From positions 1,302,001 through 1,366,000 of the forward strand of contig NZ_SMDR01000001.1 in assembly GCF_006265115.1 (NCBI RefSeq): DNA of 64,000 nucleotides, in the 5' to 3' direction. Positions within the stretch are counted from its first letter, which is position 1; each line of letters begins with the position of its first letter. The DNA is from Arenimonas terrae (GTDB taxonomy: Bacteria; Pseudomonadota; Gammaproteobacteria; Xanthomonadales; Xanthomonadaceae). The notes beneath the pieces were generated by a model. It was given only the letters and a program-made list of their open reading frames with translations. It ran no database searches and was not told the DNA's origin. The position numbers and the translations under genes were made by a program. Positions 35,927 through 48,286 of this stretch are shown here, piece after piece.

Positions 35927-37122
35927 GGGTGCGGCGGCATCGGGTCCGTGGGCGGCAGGTCGTCGTCGACCACGGGGAAGTCCTCCGGCTCGGCGCCGAC
36001 CGGCACGGCCGCGGCGGCCGCCGCCACCGTCGCCGGCACGGCGTCATCGGCGCCGTAGAGCTTGCTGTGGGTATAACGCGCATGCGCGTAGCGCAGCACC
36101 ACCATCACCACCGCCGCCACCGGCAGCGCCAGCAGCACGCCCAGGAAACCGAACAGCTGGCCACCGGCCATGATCGCGAAGATCACCGCCACCGGATGCA
36201 GGCCGATGCGGTCGCCGACCAGCCACGGCGTCAGCACGAAACTCTCCAGCGTCTGGCCGACGCCGAACACCGCGACCACCAGCAGCAGGTGCATCCAGTC
36301 GCCGTGCTGCACCAGCGAGGCGATCACCGCCGCGCCGATGCCCACCGCCGCGCCCAGGTAGGGCACGAAGCTCACCAGGCCGGCGACCAGGCCGATCAGG
36401 ATGCCCAGATCCAGGCCGACCAGCCACAGGCCGGTGCCGTAGATCACGCCGAGCGCGATCATCACGCTGATCTGCCCGCGCAGGAAACCGCCCAGCACCT
36501 GGTCCGATTCGCCCGCCAGCTTGAGCACCAGCGGCTCGACCGGGCGCGGCAGCAGTTCGCGGATGCGCGCCATCATCACCGGCCAGTCGCGCAGGAAATA
36601 GAACGTCACCACCGGGATCAGCGCCAGATTGGCGATCCAGCCCAGGATGGCCAGGCCGGACTTGGAGACGCCGCCGAAGATGTTCGCGGCGATGCCGCCG
36701 GCCTCCTGCCAGTGTTTCTTCAGCAGCTCGATCAGCTGGCTGGGATCCACGTAGCCGGCGAGCTCGAGGTTGAAGCGCTGTTCGGCCCAGGGCACGGCGG
36801 TGCCGGTGAGCCAGGCGCCGAACCGCGGCAGCCAGTCGATCAGCTTGCCGATCTGGTTCTCGATCAGCGGGATCAGCAGCAGCACGGCCAGCACGATCAC
36901 CGAGGTCATCAGGGTGAACACCAGCAGCACGCCGGTGGTGCGCGAGCGGCCGCTGTTCTGGATCCTGCGCACCAGCGGGTCGCCCAGCCAGGCCAGCAGG
37001 GCCGAAAGCACGAACGGCGTGAGGATCGGCGCCAGCAGCCAGACCAGCACGCCGAAGGCGGCCGCCAGGGCCAGCCACTGCCAGCGGCGTCGGTCGCTGA
37101 AGGGATCGGGGATCGCGCTCAT
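35923..37122 (-). CDS. AI-2E / PerM family membrane permease
   Basis: This 399-residue polytopic protein has about eight helices, beginning WQWLALAAAFGVLVWLLAPILTPFVLSALLAWL. Family hallmarks include FVPYLGAAVGIGAAV, SFVLTPWLVGDRIGLHPVAVIFAI and GQLFGFLGVLLALPVAAVVMVVLRY. The family name comes from an autoinducer-2 exporter claim for TqsA, but most members have no proven substrate; some act in Na+/H+ exchange. Acidic C-terminal tail. It sits between pgsA and hda with 4-bp overlaps on both sides, an order conserved in gammaproteobacteria. Confidence 0.9.
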   Translation of the reverse strand: MSAIPDPFSDRRRWQWLALAAAFGVLVWLLAPILTPFVLSALLAWLGDPLVRRIQNSGRSRTTGVLLVFTLMTSVIVLAVLLLIPLIENQIGKLIDWLPRFGAWLTGTAVPWAEQRFNLELAGYVDPSQLIELLKKHWQEAGGIAANIFGGVSKSGLAILGWIANLALIPVVTFYFLRDWPVMMARIRELLPRPVEPLVLKLAGESDQVLGGFLRGQISVMIALGVIYGTGLWLVGLDLGILIGLVAGLVSFVPYLGAAVGIGAAVIASLVQHGDWMHLLLVVAVFGVGQTLESFVLTPWLVGDRIGLHPVAVIFAIMAGGQLFGFLGVLLALPVAAVVMVVLRYAHARYTHSKLYGADDAVPATVAAAAAAVPVGAEPEDFPVVDDDLPPTDPMPPHP

Positions 37123-37679
37123 GCAGGGGGAGTCCTCTTGTGCCGCCAGGCGCGCACACCATAGCGGATCACGTAATCCAGGCCACTGGCGAAGGTCAGC
37201 AGGCCGACGGCGACGACCATCTGGATGCGCGCCTGGATCGGCAGCGACAGGCCCGAGAGTTCGGCCAGGCAAAGCAGGACCAGGCCGACCTGCAGCGCGG
37301 TGGTGAGCTTGCTCAGCAGGCTGGGCCGGCCGTCGAACGGCCCCGCCAGGCGCCACCAGGCGGCGGCACCGGCAACGATGACCAGGTCGCGCGCCAGCAC
37401 CAGGCCGACCAGCCAGGCCGGCAGCATGGACACCCAGGCCAGACCGAGCATGGCCAGGCCCAGCATCAGCTTGTCGGCGATCGGGTCGAGCAGGCTGCCC
37501 AGCCGGCTCTGCCAGCCGAAGCGTTTGGCGAGCATGCCGTCGAGCGCGTCGCTGAGGCCCGCGGCCAGGGCGACAGCGAGCGCCGCGCGGTAGTGGCCGG
37601 CCACGAGCAGCCAGGGCAGCACCGGCGCCATCGCCAGGCGCAGCCCGGTGATGGCATTGGGCAGCTGGCGCAGGTTCAT
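37119..37679 (-). CDS. pgsA: CDP-diacylglycerol--glycerol-3-phosphate phosphatidyltransferase-like enzyme
   Basis: This 186-residue CDP-alcohol phosphatidyltransferase has about five helices and the family motif DALDGMLAKRF...GSLLDPIADK (about 44-68). The usual AR of the motif is AK here, a conservative change. It probably makes phosphatidylglycerophosphate for phosphatidylglycerol and cardiolipin. Because the family includes other head-group transferases and a second copy may exist elsewhere, the acceptor is inferred. It overlaps the DUF2066 gene upstream and the permease downstream by four bases each. Confidence 0.85.
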   Translation of the reverse strand: MNLRQLPNAITGLRLAMAPVLPWLLVAGHYRAALAVALAAGLSDALDGMLAKRFGWQSRLGSLLDPIADKLMLGLAMLGLAWVSMLPAWLVGLVLARDLVIVAGAAAWWRLAGPFDGRPSLLSKLTTALQVGLVLLCLAELSGLSLPIQARIQMVVAVGLLTFASGLDYVIRYGVRAWRHKRTPPA

Positions 37680-38818
37680 GGCTTGAGCTGGTAGCGCGGC
37701 GCGTCCTCGGGGGCCAGCGGGTCGGCCTGCAGGGTGTCGCCCGAGGCCACGAAGCGGGCAAAGCCCTCCGGGCCGACCGCCAGGTCGAGCCGCAGCTGCA
37801 CGCGCTCGGGCGAAGCCTCGACGATGTGCAGCGCGCGCACCACCGCCAGCGTCTGCAGATAACCCACGGCGCGGGCGTAGTCGCTGCCGTCGCGCAGGCC
37901 GACCAGTTCGACCAGCAGCTGGCCGGGTTCGCCGGCGTCGATCAGCACGGCGTCGCGCCGGGCGATGGCGTCGGCGGCGCCGTCGGCGCCCGAGGCGATC
38001 GCGCGCTGCGGGCTCGGGTCGCTGAAGGACCAGCGCGAAAGCTCCTGGTCGCCGCGGCTGAGCACCCAGTCGGCGGTCCAGCCGCCGCCGGCGCGGTAGA
38101 CGCGGCCCAGGAGCTGGACGTCGACGCCGTAGCGGGCGGTCAGCGCCCGCATCGGTTCCGGATTCTGGGCCCAGACCGTCTGTGCGGCCGCCTGTTCGAC
38201 CGCACTGCCGGCCGGCATGCCGAAACGCAGGCCGCGCTGCAGGCCGCGCTGGGCCAGCGGCTTGACGACGTTGAGCTGCTGGCTGTTGACCAGGCGCGCG
38301 CCGCGGCCGTCGTCGATGGCCAACCACAGGATCGGCCGCGGCCGCGGGCTGCCCCAGACGCGCAGGCCGGCGCCGGCGACCAGCGCATCGACGCTGCCCG
38401 GATCGAAGGCGAAGTTCATCGTGGTCTTGTAGACGGGCACGCCGCCGACGGCGGTATTGCCTTCCTGGTCGGAGGAGGTCTCGCTGGCGCGGCTGTCGGA
38501 GACGAAGGTTTCGGCGCTGGCGAGCGCGCGACGGACCACCGGATTGCCGGCGGCCAGGGGATCGCCGGTCAGCTTGACCAGGACCTGGGACAGCGCGCGG
38601 GCGGCGGCGGCACGGCGTTCGCTGGCGCCCTGCGAGATCAGCTCGACTTCGGCCTGGTAGAGCGTCAGGTCGCGTGGCGCCTCGGCGGCGTCGAAGGGTT
38701 CGGACGGGGCGGCCGCCTCGGCCTCCGCCTCGGCCGGCGCCAAGTCCTGGGCGTGGGCGAGTGGCGACAGGGCAAGGGCCAGGACCAGCGGCATGAAAAC
38801 GGAGCGGAAGCGGGGCAT
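37676..38818 (-). CDS. DUF2066 periplasmic protein
   Basis: This 380-residue secreted protein of the DUF2066 family has a signal peptide ([16 protein letters not shown]) and an acidic linker before the body. Typical stretches: [49 protein letters not shown] and [18 protein letters not shown]. The role is unknown; the domain is regularly found between purM and pgsA/hda in gammaproteobacteria, as here. I chose ATG 38818 over the upstream ATG 38857 because it starts directly at the signal peptide. It is divergent from purM. Confidence 0.85.
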   Translation of the reverse strand: MPRFRSVFMPLVLALALSPLAHAQDLAPAEAEAEAAAPSEPFDAAEAPRDLTLYQAEVELISQGASERRAAAARALSQVLVKLTGDPLAAGNPVVRRALASAETFVSDSRASETSSDQEGNTAVGGVPVYKTTMNFAFDPGSVDALVAGAGLRVWGSPRPRPILWLAIDDGRGARLVNSQQLNVVKPLAQRGLQRGLRFGMPAGSAVEQAAAQTVWAQNPEPMRALTARYGVDVQLLGRVYRAGGGWTADWVLSRGDQELSRWSFSDPSPQRAIASGADGAADAIARRDAVLIDAGEPGQLLVELVGLRDGSDYARAVGYLQTLAVVRALHIVEASPERVQLRLDLAVGPEGFARFVASGDTLQADPLAPEDAPRYQLKP

Positions 38819-38915
38819 CGGGCGCAGGGCTCGCGGGGGCGGGAACGCAGCCGCCATGGTGCCGCAAGCGGTCGGGGCCCGTCCAACCCGTCGGCCCGGG
38901 CCGGCGGCCGGCTGG

Positions 38916-38921
38916 TAGAAT
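38916..38921 (+). promoter_or_regulatory. Probable -10 box for purM
   Basis: TAGAAT followed by GCGCGCC lies 29 bases before the GTG start chosen for purM; it overlaps an ATG at 38920 that would otherwise be a candidate start. Confidence 0.5.
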
Positions 38922-38949
38922 GCGCGCCTTTCCCGTCGCCGGACCCGCC

Positions 38950-39984
38950 GTGACCACGCCCACTCCCCTCACTTACCGCGATGCGGGCGTCGACATCGAC
39001 GCCGGCAACGAAGTCGTCGAGCGCATCAAGCCCCTGGTCAAGCGCACCTTCCGGCCCGAGGTGATGGGCGGCCTGGGCGGCTTCGGCGCCCTGTTCGACC
39101 TGTCGAACAAGTACAGGGAGCCGGTGCTGGTGTCCGGCACCGACGGCGTGGGCACCAAGCTCAAGCTCGCCCAGCAGCTCAACCGCCACGACACCATCGG
39201 CATCGACCTGGTGGCGATGTGCGTGAACGACGTGCTGGTGCAGGGCGCCGAACCGCTGTTCTTCCTCGACTATTTCGCCACCGGCAAGCTGCACGTCGAC
39301 ACCACGGTGGCCGTGGTGTCCGGCATCGCCAAGGGCTGCGAGCTGTCCGGCTGCGCGCTGATCGGCGGCGAAACCGCCGAGATGCCCGACATGTACCCGC
39401 CGGGCGAATACGACCTCGCCGGCTTCTGCGTCGCCGCGGTCGAAAAGTCCAAACTGCTCGACGGCGGCAAGGTGCGCGCCGGCGACGTGCTGCTCGGCAT
39501 CGCCTCCAGCGGTCCGCATTCGAACGGTTATTCGCTGGTTCGCCGCATCTACGACCGCGCCGGCCGCCCGGCCGAACTCGAGGTCGGCGGCGTGAAACTG
39601 GTGGACGCGCTGATGGCGCCGACCACGCTGTACGTCAAGCCGATCCTCGAGCTGCTGGGCAAACACGAGGTGCACGCAATGGCGCACATCACCGGCGGCG
39701 GCCTGACCGAGAACATCATCCGCGTCATCCCCGACGGCCTGGGCCTGGACATCGAGGCCTCCGCGATCGTGCTGCCGCCGGTGTTCGACTGGCTGCAGCG
39801 CGAAGGCGCGGTGCCGCGCGAGGAAATGTGGCGCACCTTCAACTGCGGCGTCGGCTTCGTGCTGGTGCTGGCGCCGGGCGACGTCGCCGCGGTGTCGGAT
39901 GCGCTGCAGGGCATGGGCCTGGCGCATCGCCCGATCGGCCAGGTGGTCCAGGCCGGCGACGGCGAGCGCGTGCGCATCGGCTGA
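38950..39984 (+). CDS. purM: Phosphoribosylformylglycinamidine cyclo-ligase (AIR synthetase)
   Basis: This 344-residue enzyme closes the imidazole ring in purine synthesis using ATP. Hallmarks: [21 protein letters not shown] at the start, [75 protein letters not shown] and [15 protein letters not shown] 38950 is preferred because ATG 38920 lies in the likely -10 box. Followed 26 bases later by purN with a GGGAGG ribosome site, the conserved purMN pair. Confidence 0.96.
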   Translation: MTTPTPLTYRDAGVDIDAGNEVVERIKPLVKRTFRPEVMGGLGGFGALFDLSNKYREPVLVSGTDGVGTKLKLAQQLNRHDTIGIDLVAMCVNDVLVQGAEPLFFLDYFATGKLHVDTTVAVVSGIAKGCELSGCALIGGETAEMPDMYPPGEYDLAGFCVAAVEKSKLLDGGKVRAGDVLLGIASSGPHSNGYSLVRRIYDRAGRPAELEVGGVKLVDALMAPTTLYVKPILELLGKHEVHAMAHITGGGLTENIIRVIPDGLGLDIEASAIVLPPVFDWLQREGAVPREEMWRTFNCGVGFVLVLAPGDVAAVSDALQGMGLAHRPIGQVVQAGDGERVRIG

Positions 39985-40010
39985 GGCCAAGCGCTTCCCC
40001 GGGAGGCACG

Positions 40011-40676
40011 ATGTCCGGTTTTCGCATCGCCGTGCTGGCCTCGGGCCGCGGCAGCAACCTGCAGGCCCTGATCGACGCCATCGGCGCCGGGCGCCTGGAT
40101 GCGCGCATCGCCGGCGTGTTCTCCGACAAGCCCGACAGCGGCGCCATCGCGCTGGCGCGGCAGCACGGCCTGCCGGCGGTGGCGCGGTCGCCGCGCGACC
40201 ACGCCTCGCGGGCTGCGCACGATGAAGCGCTGTTCAGCGAAATCGAGGGTGTTCAGCCCGACCTCATCGTCTGTGCGGGATACATGCGCATCATCGGCGA
40301 GGCCGCGCTGCGGCGATTCGAGGAGCGCATGATCAACATCCACCCGTCCCTGCTGCCGAAATACCCGGGCCTGGACACCCATGCGCGCGTCCTGGCCGCC
40401 GGCGACCCCGAACACGGCGCCAGCGTGCACGCGGTGATCCCGGCGCTCGACGCCGGCCCGCTCCTGGCCCAAACGCGCCTGTCGGTTGCCGCAGGCGACG
40501 ACGCCCAGTCGCTGTCCCGCCGCCTGCTGCCGCGCGAGCATGCGCTGCTGGTGGCGTCGGTGGACCTGCTGGCCCGCGGCCGTGTGCGCCTGCGTTCCGA
40601 TCACGTGGAGCTGGACGGCCGTCGCTTGGCCGCCCCGCTGCAGCTGCGCGACGACAACCGCCTCGAGGAGGCCTGA
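40011..40676 (+). CDS. purN: Phosphoribosylglycinamide formyltransferase
   Basis: This 221-residue folate-dependent transformylase makes formyl-GAR. The start has IAVLASGRGSNLQALIDAI for the phosphate loop. Catalytic elements are visible: MINIHPSLLPKYPGLDTH with the conserved Asn-Ile-His and GASVHAVIPALDAGPLLAQ with His and Asp. It precedes a DUF3108 gene by one base, an arrangement common in this lineage. Confidence 0.95.
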   Translation: MSGFRIAVLASGRGSNLQALIDAIGAGRLDARIAGVFSDKPDSGAIALARQHGLPAVARSPRDHASRAAHDEALFSEIEGVQPDLIVCAGYMRIIGEAALRRFEERMINIHPSLLPKYPGLDTHARVLAAGDPEHGASVHAVIPALDAGPLLAQTRLSVAAGDDAQSLSRRLLPREHALLVASVDLLARGRVRLRSDHVELDGRRLAAPLQLRDDNRLEEA

Positions 40677-40677
40677 C

Positions 40678-41397
40678 ATGCGCTCGCCGATCCTGTTCGT
40701 CACGACCCTGCTGCTCGCCATCGCTCTTCCCGCGGCCAGCCGCGCCGCGCCGCCGCCGAAGGCGTTCACGGCCGAGTACGAGGTGTTCCAGAACGACAAG
40801 AAGCTCGGCACCGGCCGCATCCAGCTGCGCGCGCTGGGCAACGGCCGCTGGGAGCTGATGACGCTCAGCGAGGCGACCGAAGGCCTGTTCGCCGCCGCCG
40901 GCGTGCGCCGCGAGGAGCGCAGCCAGCTGCGCTGGGCCGGCGACGTGCCGGAAACGGTCGAATACCGCATGCAGCAGAAGGCCGCCTGGAGCAGCCGCGA
41001 ACAGCACCTGGTCGTGGACGCCGGAACGCGCCGCGCCCGCAGCACCTACAAGGGCCAGACCACCGACCTGCCCTACAGTGCCGGCCTGCTCGACAAACAC
41101 GGCGTCACCGCCGCGATCATGTCCGACCTGGCCGCGGGCAAACGCGGCGAATTCAACTACACCGTGGCCGAACGCCGCGTGGTCGAACCGCAGCGCTTCC
41201 GCACCGCCGCCAATGTGCGCCTGCGCACCGCGATCGGCACGCTGCGGGCGATCCGGGTCGAGCGCGTGCGCGAAAGCGGCGACGGCCGCGTGACCAAGAT
41301 CTGGTTCGCGCGCGAACGCGGCTGGCTGCCGCTGCGCATTACCCAGTACGAGGCCGACGGCGAATCGCTGGAGATGCGCATCACCGCCATCCGCTGA
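40678..41397 (+). CDS. DUF3108 exported protein
   Basis: This 239-residue protein has a signal peptide (FVTTLLLAIALPAASRAA) and a DUF3108 domain: AFTAEYEVFQNDKKLGTGRIQL, RSQLRWAGDVPETVEYRMQQ, DLPYSAGLLDKHGVTAAIMSDL, and the closing VTKIWFARERGWLPLRITQYEADG. It is predicted beta-rich and periplasmic; function is unknown. Starting one base after purN suggests co-transcription, though a biochemical link to purines is not implied. A hairpin separates it from convergent murA. Confidence 0.86.
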   Translation: MRSPILFVTTLLLAIALPAASRAAPPPKAFTAEYEVFQNDKKLGTGRIQLRALGNGRWELMTLSEATEGLFAAAGVRREERSQLRWAGDVPETVEYRMQQKAAWSSREQHLVVDAGTRRARSTYKGQTTDLPYSAGLLDKHGVTAAIMSDLAAGKRGEFNYTVAERRVVEPQRFRTAANVRLRTAIGTLRAIRVERVRESGDGRVTKIWFARERGWLPLRITQYEADGESLEMRITAIR

Positions 41398-41424
41398 CAC
41401 CGGCGACGGTATCGGGACGGGTCC

Positions 41425-41441
41425 GGCGCGCGGTACGCGCC
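41425..41441. terminator. Hairpin between DUF3108 gene and murA
   Basis: GGCGCG (41425-41430) pairs with CGCGCC (41436-41441) around CGGTA, between two convergent genes. It may serve both; there is no T run. Confidence 0.4.
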
Positions 41442-41459
41442 GCCAGCCCGGGAGCCTGC

Positions 41460-44050
<2,591 letters not shown>

Positions 44051-44057
44051 TCCGGCC

Positions 44058-44597
44058 ATGTCCATCGCCCCCGACGATCTCATCGCCCGCGCCGCGCGCG
44101 TGCGCCTGGCCTGCTTCGACGTCGACGGCACGCTGACCGACGGCCGCCTGCACTACGACGCCAGCGGCGCCGAATCCAAGGCTTTCCACGTGCTCGACGG
44201 CCAGGGCCTGCGCCTGCTCGAGGACAACGGCATCGCCGTGGCCCTGATCACCGCCCGCGAGAGCGCGGCCGTGCTCGCCCGTGCCCGCGACCTTCGCCTC
44301 AACCACGTGCACACCGGCGTCAAGGACAAGGCCGCCTGCCTGCGCATGCTCTGCGCCCAGCTCGGCGTCGGCGCCGGCGAAACCGCACACATGGGCGACG
44401 ACCTGCCCGACCTGCCGGCGCTGGCCCTGGCCGGACTTGCCGTCGCCCCCGCCAATGCCCACGCCTGGGTGGCGGAACGCGTGCACTGGCAGACCCGCGC
44501 CCGCGGCGGCGAAGGCGCCGTGCGCGAACTCTGCGACCTGATCCTGGAGGCGCGCGGCCTGCGCGCCGCCGTTCTGGGCCGCTTCGGCGCGGCATGA
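44058..44597 (+). CDS. kdsC: 3-deoxy-D-manno-octulosonate 8-phosphate phosphatase
   Basis: This 179-residue HAD-family phosphatase releases Kdo from Kdo-8-phosphate. The HAD nucleophile motif CFDVDGTLTDG gives Asp21 and Asp23. FHVLDGQGLRLLEDNGI, ALITARESAAV and HMGDDLPDLPAL complete the KdsC pattern. No cap domain is present, as in the tetrameric KdsC group. ATG 44058; its stop overlaps the lptC start by four bases. Confidence 0.95.
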   Translation: MSIAPDDLIARAARVRLACFDVDGTLTDGRLHYDASGAESKAFHVLDGQGLRLLEDNGIAVALITARESAAVLARARDLRLNHVHTGVKDKAACLRMLCAQLGVGAGETAHMGDDLPDLPALALAGLAVAPANAHAWVAERVHWQTRARGGEGAVRELCDLILEARGLRAAVLGRFGAA

Positions 44598-45157
44598 CCC
44601 GCCGCGGCCTCAACGTCGCGCTGGCCCTGCTGGCGGTGGTCCTGGGCAGCCTCGCCGTCTGGCAGTGGCGCCTGCGCCAGGTTCCGCCGGTCGAGCCGCC
44701 GCAGCGTTCGGACTACATCCTGCGCGATTTCGAGCTGACCACCCTGGACAAGGACGGCAAGGAGTCCTTCACCGTCGTCGGACCCTACCTGCAGCGCGAT
44801 GTCGGCGGCCGCAGCCTGAGCCTGGTGCAGCCGCGGTTTTCTTTCCCGGACCGCGATGCCGGCCGCTGGCAGGCCCGCTCCGACACGGCCTGGGTCAGCC
44901 CCGGCGCCGATGAAGTGCACCTGCTGGACCGGGTCCGCATGGTCGGGCCGCCTGGCGAAACCGGCCTGAGCACCCGCTTCGAGACCGAAAAGCTGGTGGT
45001 GCTGCCCGACGTCGACCAGGCCCGCACCGACGACCGGGTGACCGTCACCCAAGGCGACTCTATACTCGCCGGCACCGGCTTGCGCGCTGACATGAAGGCC
45101 AAGCGCTTCCAGCTGCAGAACGACGTCAAAGGACGATATGCGCCCCGCCGCCCGTGA
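44594..45157 (+). CDS. lptC: LPS export protein LptC
   Basis: This 187-residue bitopic inner-membrane protein receives LPS from LptB2FG and passes it to LptA. One N-terminal helix (LNVALALLAVVLGSLAVW) is followed by the beta-jellyroll: SDYILRDFELTTLDKDGKESFTVVGP, RWQARSDTAWVSPGADEVHLLDRVRMV and [18 protein letters not shown]. It overlaps kdsC (4 bp) and lptA (20 bp). Confidence 0.93.
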   Translation: MTRRGLNVALALLAVVLGSLAVWQWRLRQVPPVEPPQRSDYILRDFELTTLDKDGKESFTVVGPYLQRDVGGRSLSLVQPRFSFPDRDAGRWQARSDTAWVSPGADEVHLLDRVRMVGPPGETGLSTRFETEKLVVLPDVDQARTDDRVTVTQGDSILAGTGLRADMKAKRFQLQNDVKGRYAPRRP

Positions 45158-45634
45158 TCTTCTCCTCCTGCTGTCCCTGCTCGCCGCCGCGCCGGCCCTG
45201 GCAAAGTCCACCGACCGCGACCAGCCGATGGACATCAACGCCGACAGCTCCGACTCGCTGCTGCAGGACAACGGCATGTCGGTGCTCGAAGGCAACGTCA
45301 CGATCCGCCAGGGCACGCTGAAGGTGGACGCCGACCGCGCCGAGGTCCATCGCCGCAATGGCGAGATCGAACGCATCGTGCTGATCGGCGCGCCGGCGCG
45401 CCTGCGCCAGGTGTCGGACTCGGGCGAAGCGATGGACGCCCGGGCCCGCCAGGTCGTCTACACGCTGTCGGACGAAAACATGGTGCTCACCGGCGCCGTC
45501 GAGATCCGCCAGCCGCGCGGCACCCTGCGCGGCGAGACGGTGAAGTACGACATCAACACCGGCCGACTCAACGGCGGTGGCGACGGCCAGCGCGTTTCGA
45601 TGCGGATCCTGCCCAAGACGGCCGCGGCCGACTG

Positions 45635-45635
<1 letters not shown>
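45138..45635 (+). CDS. lptA: LPS transport periplasmic protein LptA
   Basis: This 165-residue protein has a signal peptide ([15 protein letters not shown]) and one OstA/jellyroll domain: [43 protein letters not shown] and [33 protein letters not shown]. It bridges LptC to the outer-membrane LptD. The 20-bp overlap with lptC and the one-base stop/start overlap with lptB point to tight coupling. Confidence 0.94.
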
Positions 45636-46354
<719 letters not shown>

Positions 46355-46385
46355 TAGCCCGGCGCCACCGCCCCCGCGGAGCGCC

Positions 46386-47822
46386 ATGAAGCCCACCCTC
46401 CAGACCCGGCTCGGCCAGCAGCTTTCCCTGACGCCCCAGCTGCGCCAGGCGATCCGGCTGCTGCAGCTGTCGGCCATCGAGCTGGAGGCCGAACTCACGA
46501 TCGCGGTCGAATCCAACCCGCTGCTCGAACGGGAAGACGAGCCCGAGCACGACTACAGTCCCGAAACCGTCGCCGGCGACAAGCCCGCCGAGCCGGAAAG
46601 CGGTGAATCCAGCGCCGACAGCCCCGACAGCGACGACTTCGGCCCCGGCGAAAGCCCGGAATGGCAGGAAACGGTCGGCGCCTACGAGCGCCGCGGCCAG
46701 GGAGAGGACGAACCGGATGAACTGACCGCCGCCGCGCCCGTGGACCTGCACGCCCACCTGGCCTGGCAGCTGGAGCTCAGCCACCTGGGCCCGCGCGACC
46801 TGGCCATCGGCTACGCCCTGATCGAGGCGATCAACGACGATGGCTATCTGGAGGGCCCGCTGGAGGACATCCAGGCGGCGCTTTCGCCACAGATAACGGC
46901 CGATGCGGCCGAGATAGAAACCGTTCTCCACATCATCCAGCACTTTGACCCGGTCGGCGCCGGCGCCCGCAGCCTGTCCGAATGCCTGTGCGTGCAGCTG
47001 AGCCTGCTCAGCCCCGACACCCCGGGCCTGGCCCTGGCCCGCGAACTGAGCCGCAAGCACCTCGATGCCCTGGCCCGGCTGGGCGCTGCCCGGTTGGCCG
47101 CGCAGCTGGGGGAATCGCCGGCCGACATGGACGTTGCGGTCAGCCTGCTGCGCTCGCTCGATCCCAAGCCCGGCGCCCAGGTCAGCAGCGGCGAGGCCGA
47201 ATACATCAGCCCCGACGCCATCGCCTACCGCCAGGGCGGCATCTGGAAGGTCAGCCTGGCCTCCGGCAGCCAGCCGCGCCTGGCCATCAACCGGCACTAT
47301 GAACGCCTGATCGGCAAGGCCAGCCGGGAGGACGACAGCTACCTGAAGGGACAGCTGCAGGAGGCCCGCTGGCTGATCAAGAGCCTCGAGACCCGGGCCG
47401 ACACCCTGGTCCGGGTCGCCCGGGCCATCGTGCGCCAGCAGAGCGGGTTCCTGGACCACGGCCACGAGGCCATGCGGCCGCTGACCCTGCGCGAGGTAGC
47501 CGAGGAGCTGGGCCTTCACGAATCGACGATTTCACGGGCCACGACCCGGAAATACCTGCGCACCCCGCGCGGCACCTTCGAATTCAAGCACTTCTTCAGC
47601 TCCGGCATCGCCACCGAGTTCGGCGGCACGGCCTCGGCCACGGCCATCCAGGCGATGCTGCGCAAGCTGATCGATGCCGAAAACCCCCGGTCGCCGCTGT
47701 CCGACCAGCGCCTGGCCGAAATCCTCAAGGCCGAGGGCATCCCCGTCGCCCGGCGAACCGTGGCAAAATACCGCGAAGCGATGAATATCTCCGCCTCCAA
47801 CGAGCGGCAGCGGCTGGGTTGA
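46386..47822 (+). CDS. rpoN: RNA polymerase sigma-54 factor
   Basis: This 478-residue alternative sigma factor recognises -24/-12 promoters and needs AAA+ activators. Region I (MKPTLQTRLGQQLSLTPQLRQAIRLLQLSAIEL) is Gln/Leu-rich; region II is the acidic stretch 50-115; the core-binding domain follows. The C-terminal DNA-binding part has GLHESTISRATTRKYLRTPRGTFEFKHFF and the RpoN box ARRTVAKYRE at about 455-464. ATG 46386 gives the standard N-terminus. Downstream hpf and ptsN show the classical rpoN-operon order. Confidence 0.97.
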   Translation: MKPTLQTRLGQQLSLTPQLRQAIRLLQLSAIELEAELTIAVESNPLLEREDEPEHDYSPETVAGDKPAEPESGESSADSPDSDDFGPGESPEWQETVGAYERRGQGEDEPDELTAAAPVDLHAHLAWQLELSHLGPRDLAIGYALIEAINDDGYLEGPLEDIQAALSPQITADAAEIETVLHIIQHFDPVGAGARSLSECLCVQLSLLSPDTPGLALARELSRKHLDALARLGAARLAAQLGESPADMDVAVSLLRSLDPKPGAQVSSGEAEYISPDAIAYRQGGIWKVSLASGSQPRLAINRHYERLIGKASREDDSYLKGQLQEARWLIKSLETRADTLVRVARAIVRQQSGFLDHGHEAMRPLTLREVAEELGLHESTISRATTRKYLRTPRGTFEFKHFFSSGIATEFGGTASATAIQAMLRKLIDAENPRSPLSDQRLAEILKAEGIPVARRTVAKYREAMNISASNERQRLG

Positions 47823-47911
47823 GGCCCGCATGCATGGCGAACGCCAGCCCCATCCCGGTTCCGGGCGGAAAGTTCCCACCCCTTTTTGACGCGGGTCACG
47901 CGCTGTTGCCG

Positions 47912-47926
47912 TGGCCCGTGTTTAGC
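47912..47926 (+). promoter_or_regulatory. Candidate sigma-54 promoter upstream of hpf, flanked by an inverted repeat
   Basis: TGGCCCGTGTTTAGC matches the -24/-12 consensus TGGCACG-N4-TTGC at 9 of 11 fixed positions, with the invariant GG and GC exactly 12 bases apart. Transcription would begin near 47938, leaving a leader of about 20 bases with AGGAGG before the hpf start. A perfect 9-bp inverted repeat GGGTCACGC / GCGTGACCC (47893-47901 and 47930-47938) brackets it. A feedback loop in which RpoN drives hpf-ptsN-hprK-rapZ is possible. Confidence 0.45.
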
Positions 47927-47957
47927 TGTGCGTGACCCAAACAGGAGGATCGTGATC

Positions 47958-48284
47958 ATGCGGATCGACATCAGCGGCCATCAGATCGACGTCACCCCGG
48001 CCCTGCGCGACTACGTGCAGGACAAGTTCGCGCGTGTGTCCCGCCACTACGACCATCACCTCGACGCCCGCGTCATCCTGTCCGTCGACAAGCTCGAGCA
48101 GAAGGCCGAAGCCACGCTGTCCACACCGGGCAAGACCCTGTTCGCCGACGCCATCGCGCCGGACATGTACGCCGCCATCGACCTGCTTTCGGACAAGCTC
48201 GACCGCCTGCTGGTGAAGCAGAAGGAAAAGATGACCGACCACCACCGCGGCCAATCCGCCGCCCGTTCGGACAGTTTCGGCTGA
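47958..48284 (+). CDS. hpf: Ribosome hibernation promoting factor (short form)
   Basis: This 108-residue protein binds the 30S decoding centre to make inactive 100S or protected ribosomes. Core motifs: MRIDISGHQIDVTPALRDYVQDKFARVSRHYDH and ILSVDKLEQKAEATLSTPGKTLFADAIAPDMYAAIDLLSDKLDRLLVKQKEK, here cited as the start and helix regions. It lacks the C-terminal dimerisation domain of long HPF. ATG 47958 has AGGAGG nine bases upstream; a nearby GTG at 47952 is less likely. Confidence 0.94.
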   Translation: MRIDISGHQIDVTPALRDYVQDKFARVSRHYDHHLDARVILSVDKLEQKAEATLSTPGKTLFADAIAPDMYAAIDLLSDKLDRLLVKQKEKMTDHHRGQSAARSDSFG

Positions 48285-48286
48285 CC

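Noticed and set aside
38920-38949. ATG at 38920 as purM start
   Set aside because: It lies in the likely -10 box TAGAAT and adds residues absent from the family; GTG 38950 fits.
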